Below, piece after piece: positions 55,576 to 63,677 of a stretch of 64,000 nucleotides of DNA (positions within the stretch are counted from its first letter, which is position 1; each line of letters opens with the position of its first letter). Location: contig DBVW01000021.1 of NCBI GenBank assembly GCA_002308495.1, positions 26,351-90,350 on the forward strand. Direction: 5' to 3'. This stretch comes from Alphaproteobacteria bacterium UBA1254. Lineage in GTDB: Bacteria; Pseudomonadota; Alphaproteobacteria; RF32; CAG-239. The notes beneath the pieces are model-generated. The model saw only the letters and a program-made list of their open reading frames with translations. It was not told the DNA's origin and ran no database searches. The translations under genes were made by a program, and so were the position numbers.

Positions 55576-56916
55576 ATGTATTTAACGGTTGCCATCATCG
55601 GACGCCCGAATGTCGGAAAGTCAACTCTTCTAAATCGCTTAGCGGGGCGTAAAGTTGCGCTTGTTCATGACACACCCGGTGTTACCCGCGACCGCAAAGA
55701 AGTCTTTGCGGATTTCAGAGACATTTCCTTAAAATTAATTGATACGGCAGGCTTTGAAGAGGGCGATGAGAAAAGCATTGAAACGCGTATGTACAAACAA
55801 ACAAAACGTGCAATTGATGAAGCTGATGTTTGCTTGTTTTTAATTGACGCACGCGTCGGTGTTCAACCTTATGATGAAACGTTTGCTTCTCTTGTCCGCC
55901 AAAGTCACAAACCCGTTATCTTGCTTGCAAACAAATGCGAAGGCAAACTTCAGGAAGACAGCATTTTTGAAGCCTACAAATTAGGTCTTGGCGAACCTGT
56001 TCCGTTTTCGGCGGAACACGGCCTCGGTCTTGAAGATTTATACACGCTCCTAAAAGAACACGTCAAAGAGCAAAAAGAAGAAATTCAAGACAACGACGAA
56101 AGCGAAAAATCCCGCCCGATAGATTTAGCTATTATCGGCCGTCCGAATGTCGGCAAATCGACCTTAACCAACGCTTTATTGGGCGATGAACGAATGCTGA
56201 CGGGACCCGAAGCCGGCATCACACGCGATGCCATTAAAACAAAATGGACATTTAAAGGCAGAAAAATAAATCTTGTTGATACGGCAGGTCTCCGCCGTCA
56301 AAGCAAAATCACCGATTCTCTTGAAAAGATGTCCGCCGCCTCAACAAAACATGCTGCCTTTATGGCTCAGGTCGTTGTTTTAGTGCTTGATGCCGATGCT
56401 GTTTTAGACAAGCAGGATTTAACCATTGCCCGTCAGGTAATTGATGAGGGACGCGCACTTGTTATTGCTGTCAACAAGTGGGATATTGCCAATCGCACAC
56501 AAACAATTCAAAAATTAAACGACAAACTCCAAACGTCGCTGACACAAATCTCGGGTGTCCCGACCGTAACGATTTCCGCCTTAAAAAAAGAAGGTCTTGA
56601 TAAATTGATGAACGCGGTTTTGAAGGTTTATGACCGTTGGAACACACGCATTCCGACAGCACCGCTCAATCAATGGTTTGCCGATGTTTTAAGTCAAAAT
56701 CCGCCGCCGCTCGGCAAAAACAATCGCCGCATCAAACTAAAATACATCACTCAGGCAAAAACGCGCCCGCCGGCATTCTTCCTTTTTTCAAGCAATCCGG
56801 AAGGCTTGCCCGAATCATATCTACGTTATCTCGTCAACAGCCTGCGCGAAACATTTAACTTGGGCGGTGTCCCTATCCGTATAACCGTGCGCAAACAATC
56901 AAACCCCTACGCATAA
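55576..56916 (+). CDS. der: ribosome-assembly GTPase Der (EngA)
   Basis: This 446-residue protein has two tandem G domains and a KH-like C-terminus. The first G1 is GRPNVGKSTLLNRL (from about residue 8), with VNKS-type NKCE in place of NKxD. The second G1 is GRPNVGKSTLTNAL near 188, with DTAGLRRQ and NKWD. It matures the 50S subunit. The first-domain NKCE variant is the only departure from consensus and also occurs in other Alphaproteobacteria. It starts eight bases after bamB. Confidence 0.97.
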   Translation: MYLTVAIIGRPNVGKSTLLNRLAGRKVALVHDTPGVTRDRKEVFADFRDISLKLIDTAGFEEGDEKSIETRMYKQTKRAIDEADVCLFLIDARVGVQPYDETFASLVRQSHKPVILLANKCEGKLQEDSIFEAYKLGLGEPVPFSAEHGLGLEDLYTLLKEHVKEQKEEIQDNDESEKSRPIDLAIIGRPNVGKSTLTNALLGDERMLTGPEAGITRDAIKTKWTFKGRKINLVDTAGLRRQSKITDSLEKMSAASTKHAAFMAQVVVLVLDADAVLDKQDLTIARQVIDEGRALVIAVNKWDIANRTQTIQKLNDKLQTSLTQISGVPTVTISALKKEGLDKLMNAVLKVYDRWNTRIPTAPLNQWFADVLSQNPPPLGKNNRRIKLKYITQAKTRPPAFFLFSSNPEGLPESYLRYLVNSLRETFNLGGVPIRITVRKQSNPYA

Positions 56917-56940
56917 CATTTTTCTTTCATCATCACCCTT

Positions 56941-57125
56941 CCGTCAGGCCTGCCAACCCTAGTCGGCGCTAGGCATCTAAAAAATATAATCCAAAAAAAA
57001 CGCTTAAGAATGGTTTGGATAGAGTTAAAATAAGGGCGAAAGTTCCGCAGTGTACAAAAGCGTACATGAGGAAACTTTCGTCCCGAAATTTTGGCTCTAG
57101 ACAAGCTGTTATACGCGTTTTTACT
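56941..57125. repeat. dispersed structured repeat element, copy B
   Basis: This element of about 185 bp fills most of the gap after der. It opens with CCGTCAGGCCT and a CCTAG/CTAGG inverted repeat, passes AGGCATC, and has a nested hairpin (CGAAAGT with ACTTTCG outside, GTAC with GTAC inside). It ends with GCTCTAGACAAGC and TGTTATACGCG. The end overlaps the stop codon of the leftward TPR gene at 57121. It shares overall order and most bases of its last 110 positions with copy A at 32029. The stem change relative to copy A is compensated on both sides. Confidence 0.75.
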
Positions 57126-58098
57126 CTTCGGAAGCTGTATCAGAAGCTTCCCCGCCACTCTCTGCCGGTGCGCCGGCCATAATATCCGGCAACGTCCCGA
57201 TGGCTTTTTTGCGTTTGAGCTTGTTTACAAACTTAATTGAGCGCTGAGCGTCCCATTTTTTCTTGCCTTCTTCATGTTGAAAAATCTGTTTGTAAACTTC
57301 TATTGCCTGATCAAATTCCGAAAGCTTCGTTAAGCATGAGGCAAGTCCGTCATACATTTTATGATGATATCTGCCTCCGATAAACGTTTGCGCTTTTTTG
57401 TAACATTTTAAAGCGTCTTTAAACTTAAACATTTTCTGATAAACAAAACCGATAGAAATCCAAGCTTGAATTTCCGAGCTGTTAATGTTCAAAATTTTCG
57501 TAAAACATTTCAGTGCCGATTCATTATCACCCATCAGCTGATACGTAACGCCGATACCGTTCCACGCTTTAACATTATTTTTATCGGCGGAAAGCACTTT
57601 TTTGAAAAAAGAAATCGAACGGTCATATTGCTTAAGCTTTTGAAGCGTTACGGCAATACTCAAAAGCGTTTGCGGATGTTTCGGATCAACCTTCATAGCC
57701 TGTTCCAAAACATCTAAAGCTTCTTTAAACAAAAACATATGCTGCAAAGCAATCGCCTTGCCGTTCAAAGCTTCCAAAGACGTCGGATCAGCCTTATACG
57801 CACCGTCGAAACATTCGATAGCTTCTTTATAAAGACCGCGCATACTGAGCGTCACGCCCTTATTGTTTAAAACTTCAACAGATTTTGGATTGATTTGCAA
57901 AGCCTTGTCAAAACATTCTACGGCTTCGGTATATTTACTCATTTTCTGAAAAGCAAAACCTTTAGAATTGATTGCTTTCCAAGAATCCGGTTGTTCTCTG
58001 ATAGCGGCATCAAATTGCTCAATAGCTTCCTTATACATACCGCTGTCTAAAAGTTCCTGCCCTCTTTTATAGGCATTGTTTTCATTTACATTGACCAT
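57121..58098 (-). CDS. TPR-repeat protein
   Basis: This 325-residue soluble protein is made almost entirely of tetratricopeptide repeats. About seven or eight copies start at residue 9 with the usual G-Y/W-A-F spacing (for example YKEAIEQFDAAIREQPDSW, YTEAVECFDKALQINPKSV). A basic KRKKAIG segment and an acidic Gly/Ser tail follow. It has no signal peptide. TPR stacks bind protein partners; no catalytic domain is present and the partner is unknown. The stop codon lies at the end of repeat copy B. Confidence 0.88.
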   Translation of the reverse strand: MVNVNENNAYKRGQELLDSGMYKEAIEQFDAAIREQPDSWKAINSKGFAFQKMSKYTEAVECFDKALQINPKSVEVLNNKGVTLSMRGLYKEAIECFDGAYKADPTSLEALNGKAIALQHMFLFKEALDVLEQAMKVDPKHPQTLLSIAVTLQKLKQYDRSISFFKKVLSADKNNVKAWNGIGVTYQLMGDNESALKCFTKILNINSSEIQAWISIGFVYQKMFKFKDALKCYKKAQTFIGGRYHHKMYDGLASCLTKLSEFDQAIEVYKQIFQHEEGKKKWDAQRSIKFVNKLKRKKAIGTLPDIMAGAPAESGGEASDTASEE

Positions 58099-58196
58099 TT
58101 TTTTCTCTTATATATAAAAATAATTAGAATTTAAAACTAGCACCCTTCAGTTAAAAAGTCAAGTATCGTTTTACCTCTTAAAAATTAATCTTTCGT

Positions 58197-58874
58197 TTAC
58201 ATCTTGCTTAAAATAAAAGCTTTTAAATCTTTCATATTATCAAAAATATTTTGAACACCGAGTTTTTTAATTTGCTCAAAATACACCTCATCATCTTTTA
58301 AAGCGTGCCCGACAAACGCAACGGGAAAACAGCCGGCTCTGATAGCGGCCTCCAAACCGACAACCGAATCTTCAACAACAATGGCATCTTCCGGTTTTTC
58401 GCCCATTTTCTCACACGCAAGCAAAAACAAATCAGGCTCCGGCTTGCCGCGTTCCACCATATCTGCCGTAAAAACGTTATCAAAAGAAAACCACTTACCA
58501 ATTCCCGAAACTTTAACTTTCATAACCATTTTTTCTTTCAAAGTACCGGTTGCAATACATTGCTTAATGTTCTTAATTTTGAAAATATCAACAATACCGT
58601 CTGTCGGCTGGAATCCTTTTGAAAGCATCAAATCCCAATCCATTTTTTTATTTTTTTCCCAAAAAGCATCGTCCGTTTTAAATCCCATTTTATCCAAAAC
58701 TTCTCTTTTTGTTTTATCGCTCATCCCTAAAAGCTTTGCACGAACTGTTTTGTCATCCCAGTTCAAACCGAATTTTTCGTTTAATGTGATCATTCTGTTA
58801 TAAAGCCAAAGTTTTTCCGTATCGGCAACAACGCCGTCAAAATCCCAAATCAACAATTTTTTCTTCATTTTCAA
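58197..58874 (-). CDS. HAD-superfamily hydrolase (beta-phosphoglucomutase/GPH-like)
   Basis: A 225-residue HAD phosphatase with motif I DFDGVVADTE (nucleophile Asp11, with Asp13), a helical cap domain, a Thr-containing ATGTLKEK motif II, the Lys of ERGKPEPDLF, and motif IV VEDSVVGLEAAIRAG. The cap type matches sugar-phosphate phosphatases or phosphomutases. Substrate unknown. No operon partner is evident. Confidence 0.88.
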   Translation of the reverse strand: MKMKKKLLIWDFDGVVADTEKLWLYNRMITLNEKFGLNWDDKTVRAKLLGMSDKTKREVLDKMGFKTDDAFWEKNKKMDWDLMLSKGFQPTDGIVDIFKIKNIKQCIATGTLKEKMVMKVKVSGIGKWFSFDNVFTADMVERGKPEPDLFLLACEKMGEKPEDAIVVEDSVVGLEAAIRAGCFPVAFVGHALKDDEVYFEQIKKLGVQNIFDNMKDLKAFILSKM

Positions 58875-59038
58875 GTCCTCAAAAACCGAGCCCGTCTAAA
58901 GCCCGTAGAAAGCAATTTCGCCTATTTTATGATACGAACATTAAAAAACAATAAAAAACCTTTCCTGACTCATTAAAACGCTTTTTATGTTTTTATTAAC
59001 ATCTTGCGTATATTCTCAAAACAAAAAAGAGAAAAACC

Positions 59039-60376
59039 ATGACACAAAAAACCATATATGCCTTATCAACCGTTTACGGCAAATCAGGTGTCGCCGTTAT
59101 TCGAATTTCGGGAAACGACGCAATAAATGCCATAAAAGAGCTCACAAATCTAAATCTCAAAACGCTCAAACCGCGCTATGCCTATGTCACGCAAATACAT
59201 GCCGTTAACGTGCTCGAGCAGCCTTTAGATAACGCCCTTGTGCTTTATTTCAAAGCGCCTCATTCTTTTACGGGCGAAGACATTGTCGAAATCCAATGTC
59301 ATGGTTCGCGCGCCGTCTTATCTTCCGTTATCGAAAATCTATCAAAAATCAAAAATTTCCGTTTAGCCGAACCGGGTGAGTTTTCAAAACGTGCTTTTTA
59401 CAACAAAAAAATGGATTTAACCGAAGCCGAAGGTCTGGCCGACTTGATTGATGCCGAAACCGAAGAACAACAAAAACAAGCCTTGCGCCAAATGTCCGGA
59501 AATTTAAAAAATCTGTATTCGTCCTGGCGCGAACAATTGCTTGAAATATACGCTTATTTAGAGGCCTATATCGATTTTCCGGAAGAAGATATTCCTCAAT
59601 CAATTATCGAAAAGAATCTGAACACCGTATTTAAACTTTGTGAATCAATCAAAAAACATCTGTCTTCTTCAAATTTCGGAGAACGTCTGCGCGAAGGCTT
59701 CCGTGTTGTTTTAACCGGTCCGACCAACGCCGGAAAATCAAGCCTGATTAATGCCGTTGTTTCGCGTCAGGCCGTTATTGTCTCGGACACCCCCGGCACA
59801 ACCCGCGATGCCATTGATATTCACCTTAACATCTCGGGCTATCCCGTTGTTTTAACAGACACGGCAGGCTTGCGCAAAGCCTCCGACTCTGTCGAAAAAC
59901 AGGGTATTGAAATCGCTCGTCGGAAAGCCGATGAAGCAGACTTGATTTTAGCTGTTTTTGACGCCTCAAAAGACACACCTGAAATTTTTGAAAAAAGACT
60001 CAAAAACAAAACGATATATCTTGCAAATAAAGCCGACACTTTAACGCCAAACGCACGCCAAAAATTTGAAAAACAAAATTGTCTTCTCATATCGGCAAAA
60101 ACAAAAGAGGGCTTACCTCGTTTGTTTGAAAAGATCGCCGAACATATTAAATCAACGGCATCTTCCTCTTCAACAGACATCATCACACATGCCCGTTATC
60201 GCGAATCCTTAAATGAATGCCTCGAAAATTTAGAGCGCTTTAACTTTGATAAACAAATTGAGCTTTCCGCCGAAGATATACGCCTTGCCGCACGTGCACT
60301 CGGTAAAATCACCGGTCAAATTGAAATCAACGAGATTTTAGATAAAATCTTCGGCTCATTTTGCATCGGAAAATAG
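59039..60376 (+). CDS. mnmE: tRNA modification GTPase MnmE
   Basis: This 445-residue protein works with MnmG to install the aminomethyl-type group at the wobble uridine of tRNAs. A formyl-THF-binding N-domain (FTGEDIVEIQCHGS, RLAEPGEFSKRAF) precedes the helical domain, with an inserted G domain GPTNAGKSSLINAV near residue 225 and DTAGLRK. The C-terminal FCIGK motif with its essential Cys is intact. A short spacer gene separates it from mnmG. Confidence 0.97.
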   Translation: MTQKTIYALSTVYGKSGVAVIRISGNDAINAIKELTNLNLKTLKPRYAYVTQIHAVNVLEQPLDNALVLYFKAPHSFTGEDIVEIQCHGSRAVLSSVIENLSKIKNFRLAEPGEFSKRAFYNKKMDLTEAEGLADLIDAETEEQQKQALRQMSGNLKNLYSSWREQLLEIYAYLEAYIDFPEEDIPQSIIEKNLNTVFKLCESIKKHLSSSNFGERLREGFRVVLTGPTNAGKSSLINAVVSRQAVIVSDTPGTTRDAIDIHLNISGYPVVLTDTAGLRKASDSVEKQGIEIARRKADEADLILAVFDASKDTPEIFEKRLKNKTIYLANKADTLTPNARQKFEKQNCLLISAKTKEGLPRLFEKIAEHIKSTASSSSTDIITHARYRESLNECLENLERFNFDKQIELSAEDIRLAARALGKITGQIEINEILDKIFGSFCIGK

Positions 60377-60678
60377 CTTTTCTTTATAACCGCGCCAAGC
60401 GCCATTCACAAAACCATTTAAAAACAAAAACTTAGATTCTTAAGTTGAATCTTTAAGTTTAAAACGGTGTATTTAAAAAAGTGTTAACAAATTTTTTTTA
60501 TTTTTTAGGTCTTTCCATGTATAAAATTTAAAAAAGAATCTAAAAACAACAACTTAGCCGAGCATCTTATATTTAAAGGTGTGAACGTCGTATTTAAATT
60601 TTTTTTTTGTGTTGACTTAAGACTTAAAAGCAATTAAAAAGACCACATCTTTTGAAATTATTGTAAAAACTTATAACT
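60377..60678 (+). promoter_or_regulatory. AT-rich intergenic region with repeated motifs and a CtrA-like box
   Basis: These 302 bp have no credible ORF. Visible are AACGGTGTATTTAAA at 60463-60477 and the related AACGTCGTATTTAAA at 60584-60598. A perfect TTAA-N7-TTAAC (60473-60488), the CtrA-binding consensus, overlaps the first. A TTGACT -35-like hexamer lies near 60614. The first 15-mer occurs again exactly at 63159. The region lies beside parS-bearing genes. Confidence 0.45.
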
Positions 60679-61200
60679 ATGGCACAAACTATTATTCTTT
60701 TGATCCTTTTGATAGCGCTGTTGTCAATTTTGGCGCTCAGAGCCTCGCGAAAGCCGAATATCATTATCGGCGACCCCTTTTTCAAAGAAAAAATTAAAGA
60801 CATCCCTTTGGCCATTATTGAGGCAGGTTATGTCTATAGAGACGGTATCGAAACACCTCAAATCAGAGAAGGAATACCGATTATCGGCTACCGTATCGCC
60901 CCTGACCTCGTTATTCACGATCTGTCTGGAAAAAAGCGAGCAGACCTGTTTGTTAAAGCAAAAATCTTTGCGAACAACAACAACGGAGAACTCTTAAGCG
61001 AAGATGATGCCCAAACTTTAAAAAACAGCAGGGCTGTCTTAAACAAGCTTCGTGAAGACATCGGTGAACCGCGTTTGCCTGAAGGCTGTTTCTGGCTTGA
61101 AAACGGTAAAAGAGCCCATATCGCAGACTTCAACGAAAGCGATCCTTGGATGAAATCTTACTACAACTATGATTTACCGAGTATTATTCTCAAACGCTAA
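60679..61200 (+). CDS. hypothetical membrane-anchored protein between mnmE and mnmG
   Basis: This 173-residue protein has a short N-terminal membrane helix (about residues 3-21) and a soluble domain with VYRDGIETPQIREGIPIIGYR and PDLVIHDLSGKKRADL. A conserved-looking SDPWMKSYYNYDLP ends the protein. No Shine-Dalgarno sequence precedes the ATG and codons are somewhat richer in C and G than in mnmE. It has its own terminator. Family not recognised; it interrupts the usual mnmE-mnmG adjacency. Confidence 0.6.
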   Translation: MAQTIILLILLIALLSILALRASRKPNIIIGDPFFKEKIKDIPLAIIEAGYVYRDGIETPQIREGIPIIGYRIAPDLVIHDLSGKKRADLFVKAKIFANNNNGELLSEDDAQTLKNSRAVLNKLREDIGEPRLPEGCFWLENGKRAHIADFNESDPWMKSYYNYDLPSIILKR

Positions 61201-61227
61201 AGATTCGGCTGTGCCGAATCTTTTTTT
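61200..61227 (+). terminator. terminator after the 60679 gene
   Basis: AAGATTCGGC (61200-61209) pairs perfectly with GCCGAATCTT (61213-61222) around a TGT loop and is followed by more T. The stem begins in the stop codon. Confidence 0.9.
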
Positions 61228-61237
61228 ATATTTTTGC

Positions 61238-61265
61238 TTGAATTTTCAAAATCCGTCGATATGAT
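61238..61265 (+). promoter_or_regulatory. promoter for mnmG
   Basis: TTGAAT (61238-61243) and TATGAT (61260-61265) are separated by 16 bases and lie 22 bases before the mnmG ATG. A TAGGAAAAAC ribosome-site region follows. Confidence 0.6.
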
Positions 61266-61287
61266 ATCGCCAAGATAGGAAAAACAA

Positions 61288-63135
61288 ATGGAACAAACTT
61301 TTGATGTGATTGTTGTCGGCGGCGGTCATGCCGGCTGTGAAGCGGCGGCCGCTGCTTCAAGAATCGGCGCAAAAACAGCGCTCATAACACACAAAATCGA
61401 AACAATCGGCGCAATGTCCTGCAATCCGGCAATCGGCGGACTCGGCAAGGGACATCTTGTGCGCGAAATCGACGCGCTTGACGGCTTAATGGCAAGGGTA
61501 ATCGACAAAGCCGGCATACAATTTCGTATGCTTAATTCATCAAAAGGTCCGGCCGTTCGCGGTCCGCGCGCTCAAGCCGACCGTGAGCTTTATAAAAAAT
61601 ATATGCTTGAGGCTTTAAGACAAATCGAAAATCTTGAAATCATCGAGGCATCTGTTGAAGGTCTTGTTTTCGACAAGCAATCTGCCCGCGGTGTCATTTT
61701 GGCAGACGGCAGCAAAATTTTATCAAAATCTGTTGTCTTAACAACGGGAACTTTTTTGAACGGTGTTATGTTTACCGGTCACGAGTCCTCTGTTGGCGGG
61801 CGCGTGGGCGATCCTTCGTGCAAAGGTATAACACCGTATTTAAAAGAAATGGGATTAACGCTCGGACGCCTGAAAACAGGCACTCCGGCGCGTCTTAACG
61901 GCAACACGATAGATTGGTCCGTTTTAGAAAGACAAAGCGGCGATGAAATCCCTCAACCTTTCTCTTTTTTAACAAAAGAGTTGCCGCAGAAACAAATTGA
62001 TTGTTACATCACCCACACAAACGAGCGCACTCATAAAATCATCAGAGACAATTTTTCAAAATGCGCCCTTTTTTCCGGTTTAATCACCGGCGTCGGTCCT
62101 CGCTATTGTCCGAGCATTGAAGACAAGCTTGTTAAATTTGCCGATCGAACCTCTCATCAAATCTTTTTGGAACCGGAGGGATATAACACAAACGTTGTTT
62201 ATCCGAACGGCATTTCAACTTCGTTACCGGCTGATGTGCAAGACGCTTTCATTCACACGATTAAAGGTCTTGAAAACGTTGAAATTCTGCGTCCGGCTTA
62301 CGCCATTGAATATGATTATGTCGATCCTCAGGAATTAAATGATCGGCTTGAAACAAAAAAAGTGCCGAACCTGTTTTTAGCTGGGCAAATTAACGGCACA
62401 ACAGGCTATGAAGAAGCCGCTGCGCAAGGATTGCTTGCCGGTATTAATGCCGCATTAAAAGCAATATCGCCCGATAAAACGTTTACCATTGACCGTAGCG
62501 AAGGCTATATCGGCGTTATGGTTGACGACCTCATTACAAAAGGGGTGGATGAGCCCTATCGAATGTTTACATCACGTTCGGAATATCGCCTCTATTTAAG
62601 AGCCGACAATGCAGATCAACGCTTAACGCAAAAAGGCTACGACATCGGCGCCGTAAAAGACGAAAGATATCAACAATTCAAAAACAAAAGAGATCAAATT
62701 GAATCTTTGCGTCAATATGCCCTGTCAACTAAGATAAGCTACGCCGAGCTCAATAAAGCTGGTGTTTCCATTAACAATGACGGAACATCTCGCTCTTTGT
62801 TTAATCTCTTGGGTTACACGAATGTTTCACGTGAAACAATCGTTAAATTATTTCCTAAAATCAACAACTTCGATTCACAGATTCGAGAACAAATTGAAAT
62901 TGAGTCAGCATATAGCGGATATATCAAGAGACAAATGTCAGACATTGAAGTTTTCAAGAAAGACGAAAACCTCAAAATTAAAGAAGATATAGATTACAGT
63001 AAAGTCGGCGGACTCTCCCGCGAAATTGTTTCAAAGCTCAGCAAAGTCAGGCCGTCCACTATCGGAGAAGCTTCGCGAATTCCGGGAATGACACCGGCAG
63101 CCATAACCGCCGTTTTGGGATATTTAAAAAAGTAA
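61288..63135 (+). CDS. mnmG: tRNA uridine 5-carboxymethylaminomethyl modification enzyme MnmG
   Basis: A 615-residue FAD enzyme, partner of Mnm[18 protein letters not shown] at residues 11-27 is the FAD-binding site. [20 protein letters not shown] near 49 and [14 protein letters not shown] near 90 are also present. A catalytic Cys is in [12 protein letters not shown], and a C-terminal helical domain has [21 protein letters not shown]. It is full length. A parS palindrome is embedded at 62823-62838. Confidence 0.97.
   Translation: MEQTFDVIVVGGGHAGCEAAAAASRIGAKTALITHKIETIGAMSCNPAIGGLGKGHLVREIDALDGLMARVIDKAGIQFRMLNSSKGPAVRGPRAQADRELYKKYMLEALRQIENLEIIEASVEGLVFDKQSARGVILADGSKILSKSVVLTTGTFLNGVMFTGHESSVGGRVGDPSCKGITPYLKEMGLTLGRLKTGTPARLNGNTIDWSVLERQSGDEIPQPFSFLTKELPQKQIDCYITHTNERTHKIIRDNFSKCALFSGLITGVGPRYCPSIEDKLVKFADRTSHQIFLEPEGYNTNVVYPNGISTSLPADVQDAFIHTIKGLENVEILRPAYAIEYDYVDPQELNDRLETKKVPNLFLAGQINGTTGYEEAAAQGLLAGINAALKAISPDKTFTIDRSEGYIGVMVDDLITKGVDEPYRMFTSRSEYRLYLRADNADQRLTQKGYDIGAVKDERYQQFKNKRDQIESLRQYALSTKISYAELNKAGVSINNDGTSRSLFNLLGYTNVSRETIVKLFPKINNFDSQIREQIEIESAYSGYIKRQMSDIEVFKKDENLKIKEDIDYSKVGGLSREIVSKLSKVRPSTIGEASRIPGMTPAAITAVLGYLKK
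62823..62838. promoter_or_regulatory. parS centromere-like palindrome inside mnmG
   Basis: TGTTTCACGTGAAACA is a perfect 16-bp palindrome identical to the bacterial parS consensus bound by ParB. It encodes NVSRET in MnmG. A second 14-bp copy is at 63705. ParAB genes are expected just right of rsmG, outside the window. Confidence 0.85.
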
Positions 63136-63170
63136 CCCCGAAAATCACATCTGAAAATAACGGTGTATTT

Positions 63171-63223
63171 AAAGAGTCACTTTGAAAGATTTTTATAAGT
63201 GATTCTATTGACTCCGTTTTTTT
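63171..63223 (+). terminator. possible terminator after mnmG
   Basis: GAGTCACTT (63174-63182) can pair with AAGTGATTC (63197-63205). Alternatively GAGTCA pairs with TGACTC (63209-63214), which is directly followed by CG and seven T. The second pairing looks like a weak terminator. Confidence 0.4.
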
Positions 63224-63323
63224 ATTTTTTATCTGTCCGATAAAATATCTTACCAAAAACCTTGACTTGTTTTTTGGTGTGTAATAGACTCAAGCCAATA
63301 ACAAATTATTAAACCCTATAGAT

Positions 63324-63554
63324 ATGTACCTTGATTTTACTATTAGCGAAAATCTCAGCGAGCTGATCACAAAGCTCGGAGACACTCTTGAGGTCCAAGT
63401 CGCTTACGACAACGAGAAAAAGCCCAAAAGCATCGTAATCTATCTCGACGCGGACAAGAATATCCAAAACGGCCTCAGGACACATCTCAACATTGAACTT
63501 TTCCCCGGCGGCAGAAAAGTTCGGGCAATCCGCATTTTTGATCCGGAAAAGTAG
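63324..63554 (+). CDS. 76-residue hypothetical protein with foreign codon use
   Basis: A small soluble protein with charged alternating strands and helices: MYLDFTISENLSELI, VQVAYDNEKKPKSIVIYLDA, NGLRTHLNIELFPGG. No family recognised. Codons end mainly in C or G, unlike mnmG and rsmG around it. It lacks a Shine-Dalgarno sequence; its leader ATTAAACCCTATAGAT resembles that of the gene at 32318. A GC-bearing terminator follows. It separates mnmG from rsmG, which are normally adjacent, so it is probably inserted. It contains a reverse-strand ORF of similar length, less likely because of the leader and terminator direction. Confidence 0.62.
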   Translation: MYLDFTISENLSELITKLGDTLEVQVAYDNEKKPKSIVIYLDADKNIQNGLRTHLNIELFPGGRKVRAIRIFDPEK

Positions 63555-63580
63555 CCGACCCTTTACCATGAAAGAATGCG

Positions 63581-63613
63581 AGCGATTGAAAAAATCGCTC
63601 TTCTTTTTTTTAA
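63581..63613 (+). terminator. terminator after the 63324 gene
   Basis: GAGCGATT (63581-63588) pairs perfectly with AATCGCTC (63594-63601) around a 5-base loop and is followed by TTCTTTTTTTTT. Confidence 0.9.
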
Positions 63614-63677
63614 AACTCTGTTCATAACATTTTAAATGTCATTTATCTTGTCTTTTTCTTCATCTATAAAAAGACTT

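Noticed and set aside
60377..60678. Possible oriC
   Set aside because: AT-rich and near parS, but I found no good DnaA boxes (TTATCCACA type), so it is reported only as a regulatory region with repeated motifs.
63309..63569. 86-residue minus-strand ORF opposite the 63324 gene
   Set aside because: The forward gene has the leader similarity, charged protein pattern and a downstream terminator; the reverse ORF has none.
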